Of a DNA stretch of 28,495 bases, positions 26,879 through 28,495 are shown piece after piece (the stretch's first letter is position 1; every line of letters begins with the position of its first letter). This DNA is from Chalciporus piperatus (Eukaryota; Basidiomycota; Agaricomycetes; Boletales; Boletaceae), in NCBI GenBank assembly GCA_038093975.1, contig JBBPTG010000291.1:1-28495 (forward strand), given 5' to 3'. Made by a program: the position numbers and the translations under genes. The notes below the pieces were generated by a model, which was not told where the DNA came from, did no database searches, and worked only from the letters and a program-made list of their open reading frames with translations.

Positions 26879-28206
26879 ATGGACCCACCTCATGTTACCT
26901 CCGAGGAATTAACTGATACCAACTTCGCCCTCTATCTCAACGATCTGTTGGCAACCTATGTCCAGGCACGTTTTCGGGAGGAGGTGCTGCGCTTCCGCAA
27001 TCAAACCACCGAACCTGTCTTGCCAGATGTTCAAATTCCTGTTAATGCTGTCATTGAGGCCGAACGCATGGTGGTTGCGATGGTTTCAGCCTTCCGCCGT
27101 CCAGGCAAGCTATTATCCATGAAAGGCCATTCAGGCAGCTGATGTTCGGCCGCAGTCCGCCTGGATATTCAAGCAGAACAACTTGCATCGGTTCTTGGAT
27201 ATATCGAGTCTGGCATAAATCCAGATCACGAACAAAGGATTTCCGAGCGGCTTCCCTCCCTTCCGACCACTTTCATAGATTCGCCTTGCATTGTCACAGA
27301 TCAAGCTGGCCGCATCCTACTTTGGTATCTCCCATCACCACTCACCTCCGAATTTCAGGTAGGCCTAGTCTGCTGAATGTGTGTTTTCAAGCCTCACTCG
27401 GCTGCCTAGTCATGGGTGCATAACACTCTGCCTGCAATCCAACCGCTTCTCCAATCCACCATCACAACCCCGCTGTCATCGCGTCATGGTTGGCGGACAG
27501 CCAATGCCCTCTTTTCCCAGGAAGCTGCATTCCAGGGGTCATTGAACATCTCGCCTGGCTGGTTTCCCCAAGCTCATAACGTATGTCCAATTCACCTTGA
27601 TTTATTCAATTCAACGACCTGATCTTTCAACGACCTGATCTCTTGCAGGCCAGTAACTCAAGTCCCGCGCCGTCTGTCAACCTAGCAGACCCGAGCCTTG
27701 CGGCTTAGTTAGAAGACATGTTGGTCCCAAACGCGATCCTCTCGGCCGCCTACAGTATTATGCATCCCAGGGCTTACCAATCTGCAAGGGTGGCTCAGGG
27801 AAGGTTGGCCACATGGGCCTTAACGAGCGGCCGCACGGAGATGACTGCCATCATGAGGCAGTGGGGCTCGGTCTTCAATGCCTTGTCGGTCATGGTCAAT
27901 CGAGCCACTCCTTTGCATCGAGACTCGGGATCTATGTCACAGGGGTTAGATCTGCTGGCATCCTTCGGTGACTATGATCCTGGCTTAACAATGGAGCTGC
28001 CTACGCTCGGCATGACCCTTCATTATCCTCCGGGCACCGTGGTAGCATTTTCTGGGCGGATCATCCGGCATGGAGTTCCTGTGGTTCAAGGAAGTCGGGT
28101 TTGCTTGGCATACTACATGAGGGAGAACGTTCAACAGGCCATGAACCTCTTCGATGTAGATTGGGTCAATGTAGATGACGTAGAAAATCTTGTCCACCGT
28201 ACTTGA
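26879..28206 (+). CDS. TET/JBP-like 2-oxoglutarate/Fe(II) dioxygenase, one in-frame stop
   Basis: Exons 26879-27104, 27156-27358, 27410-27580, 27649-28206. The introns are 51 nt (GC-AG type, GCAAGC...CCGCAG, branch CTGAT), 51 nt and 68 nt, and all phases agree. The model encodes 385 residues counting the TAG at 27706-27708. Motifs: IVTDQAGRILLWYLP, then LNISPGWFPQAHN. In the last exon come VMVNRATPLHRDSGS (His and Asp iron ligands, His codon at 27916), PPGTVVAFSGRIIRHGV (distal His) and RVCLAYYMRE (Arg for 2-oxoglutarate). These match the fungal TET/JBP family, which oxidises 5-methylcytosine in DNA and is expanded alongside DNA transposons in basidiomycetes. The catalytic residues are all kept. 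The TAG falls in a LAA-stop-LEDM context, where I would expect Trp. So it is either a young pseudogene, has an unseen splice, or the base is a sequencing error. Cellular site would be the nucleus. Confidence 0.78.
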
Positions 28207-28495
28207 ACTAACCCTGACAATGATCTCTGAGCCTGGCATACATCCTTTTCTGTCTGTCTGCATATGCCCCGGCTCCCACCCTTCCCTGTTCTTTCGCATT
28301 GTTCCCTTTTTCGCTCCAATCGCCTGCCTTATGAGCAAAGAAGTTCGCGGTCCAAACCTTTTCTTGAACCAAAAGCTCAGTTTCTTCTTTCCATCTATCT
28401 CTTTGGGCCTTTGCTCTGAGCCAATGCACCCGATAGACTAGCATAGAGATTCAGCCGAGCCGAGAAGCAGAGAAGCACTCTCACATTCGGACATC
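28207..28495. other. 3' flank of the dioxygenase gene
   Basis: Pyrimidine-rich, no supported gene. No terminal inverted repeat or transposase start is visible before the window ends. Confidence 0.4.

Overview
This window looks like a transposon-rich accessory region of a basidiomycete fungus, most likely an agaricomycete. Evidence: many 45-60 nt GT-AG introns with CTNA-type branch points, fungal LINE-type retrotransposons, a Tc1/mariner relic with a fungal transposase N-terminus, and protein families that are expanded in agaricomycetes. No rRNA, tRNA, CRISPR array or bacterial-type operon was seen.

Layout. 1-5275 is a three-level nest on the minus strand. LINE A is split by LINE B (706-3894, 15-bp target duplication, poly-A tail), and LINE B is split by a Tc1/mariner-like element (2229-3272, TA duplication, ~107-bp inverted repeats). 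Frames resume across both insertions. 5276-7208 is gene-poor, with a CGAACTTGAC decamer array and dispersed-repeat DNA. 7209-12947 holds two large minus-strand genes of unknown function with a similar plan; the first carries an Arg-Ser repeat domain and a tandemly duplicated exon-intron unit. 13049-20390 is built around a dispersed repeat family (R1/R2, with GACGT..ACGTC motifs) in direct, inverted and tandem copies. Between two inverted R1 copies lie a 3'-truncated JmjC-like gene (15594-16713) and a five-exon gene with ATP-grasp-like motifs (16710-18839). A SNF2/Sth1-type helicase fragment lies just outside.

20556-22010 is a degraded second copy of the LINE A family (LINE A2). It abuts the first two exons of an adenosine kinase gene (22050-22318). 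22546-23864 is an RNA-silencing type RNA-dependent RNA polymerase relic lacking its catalytic core. 23870-24870 is a 33-bp minisatellite whose unit classes carry different palindromic arms. The right end has three compact genes: a Zn2Cys6-like cysteine-cluster protein (25046-25687), a 204-aa minus-strand protein (25876-26646), and, divergent from it, a TET/JBP-type 2-oxoglutarate/Fe(II) dioxygenase (26879-28206). The dioxygenase keeps its iron ligands but has one in-frame TAG.

How the parts relate. The most interesting unit is the TET/JBP-like gene with its two small neighbours. Known fungal TET/JBP expansions are linked to DNA transposons and 5-methylcytosine oxidation. No such transposase is visible here, so any functional link between the three genes is inference. 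Several other relics (RdRP, SNF2, JmjC-like) also come from chromatin or silencing families, although in a repeat-rich island this may be chance. All splice models were made by eye from consensus sites and frame continuity and have no transcript support.
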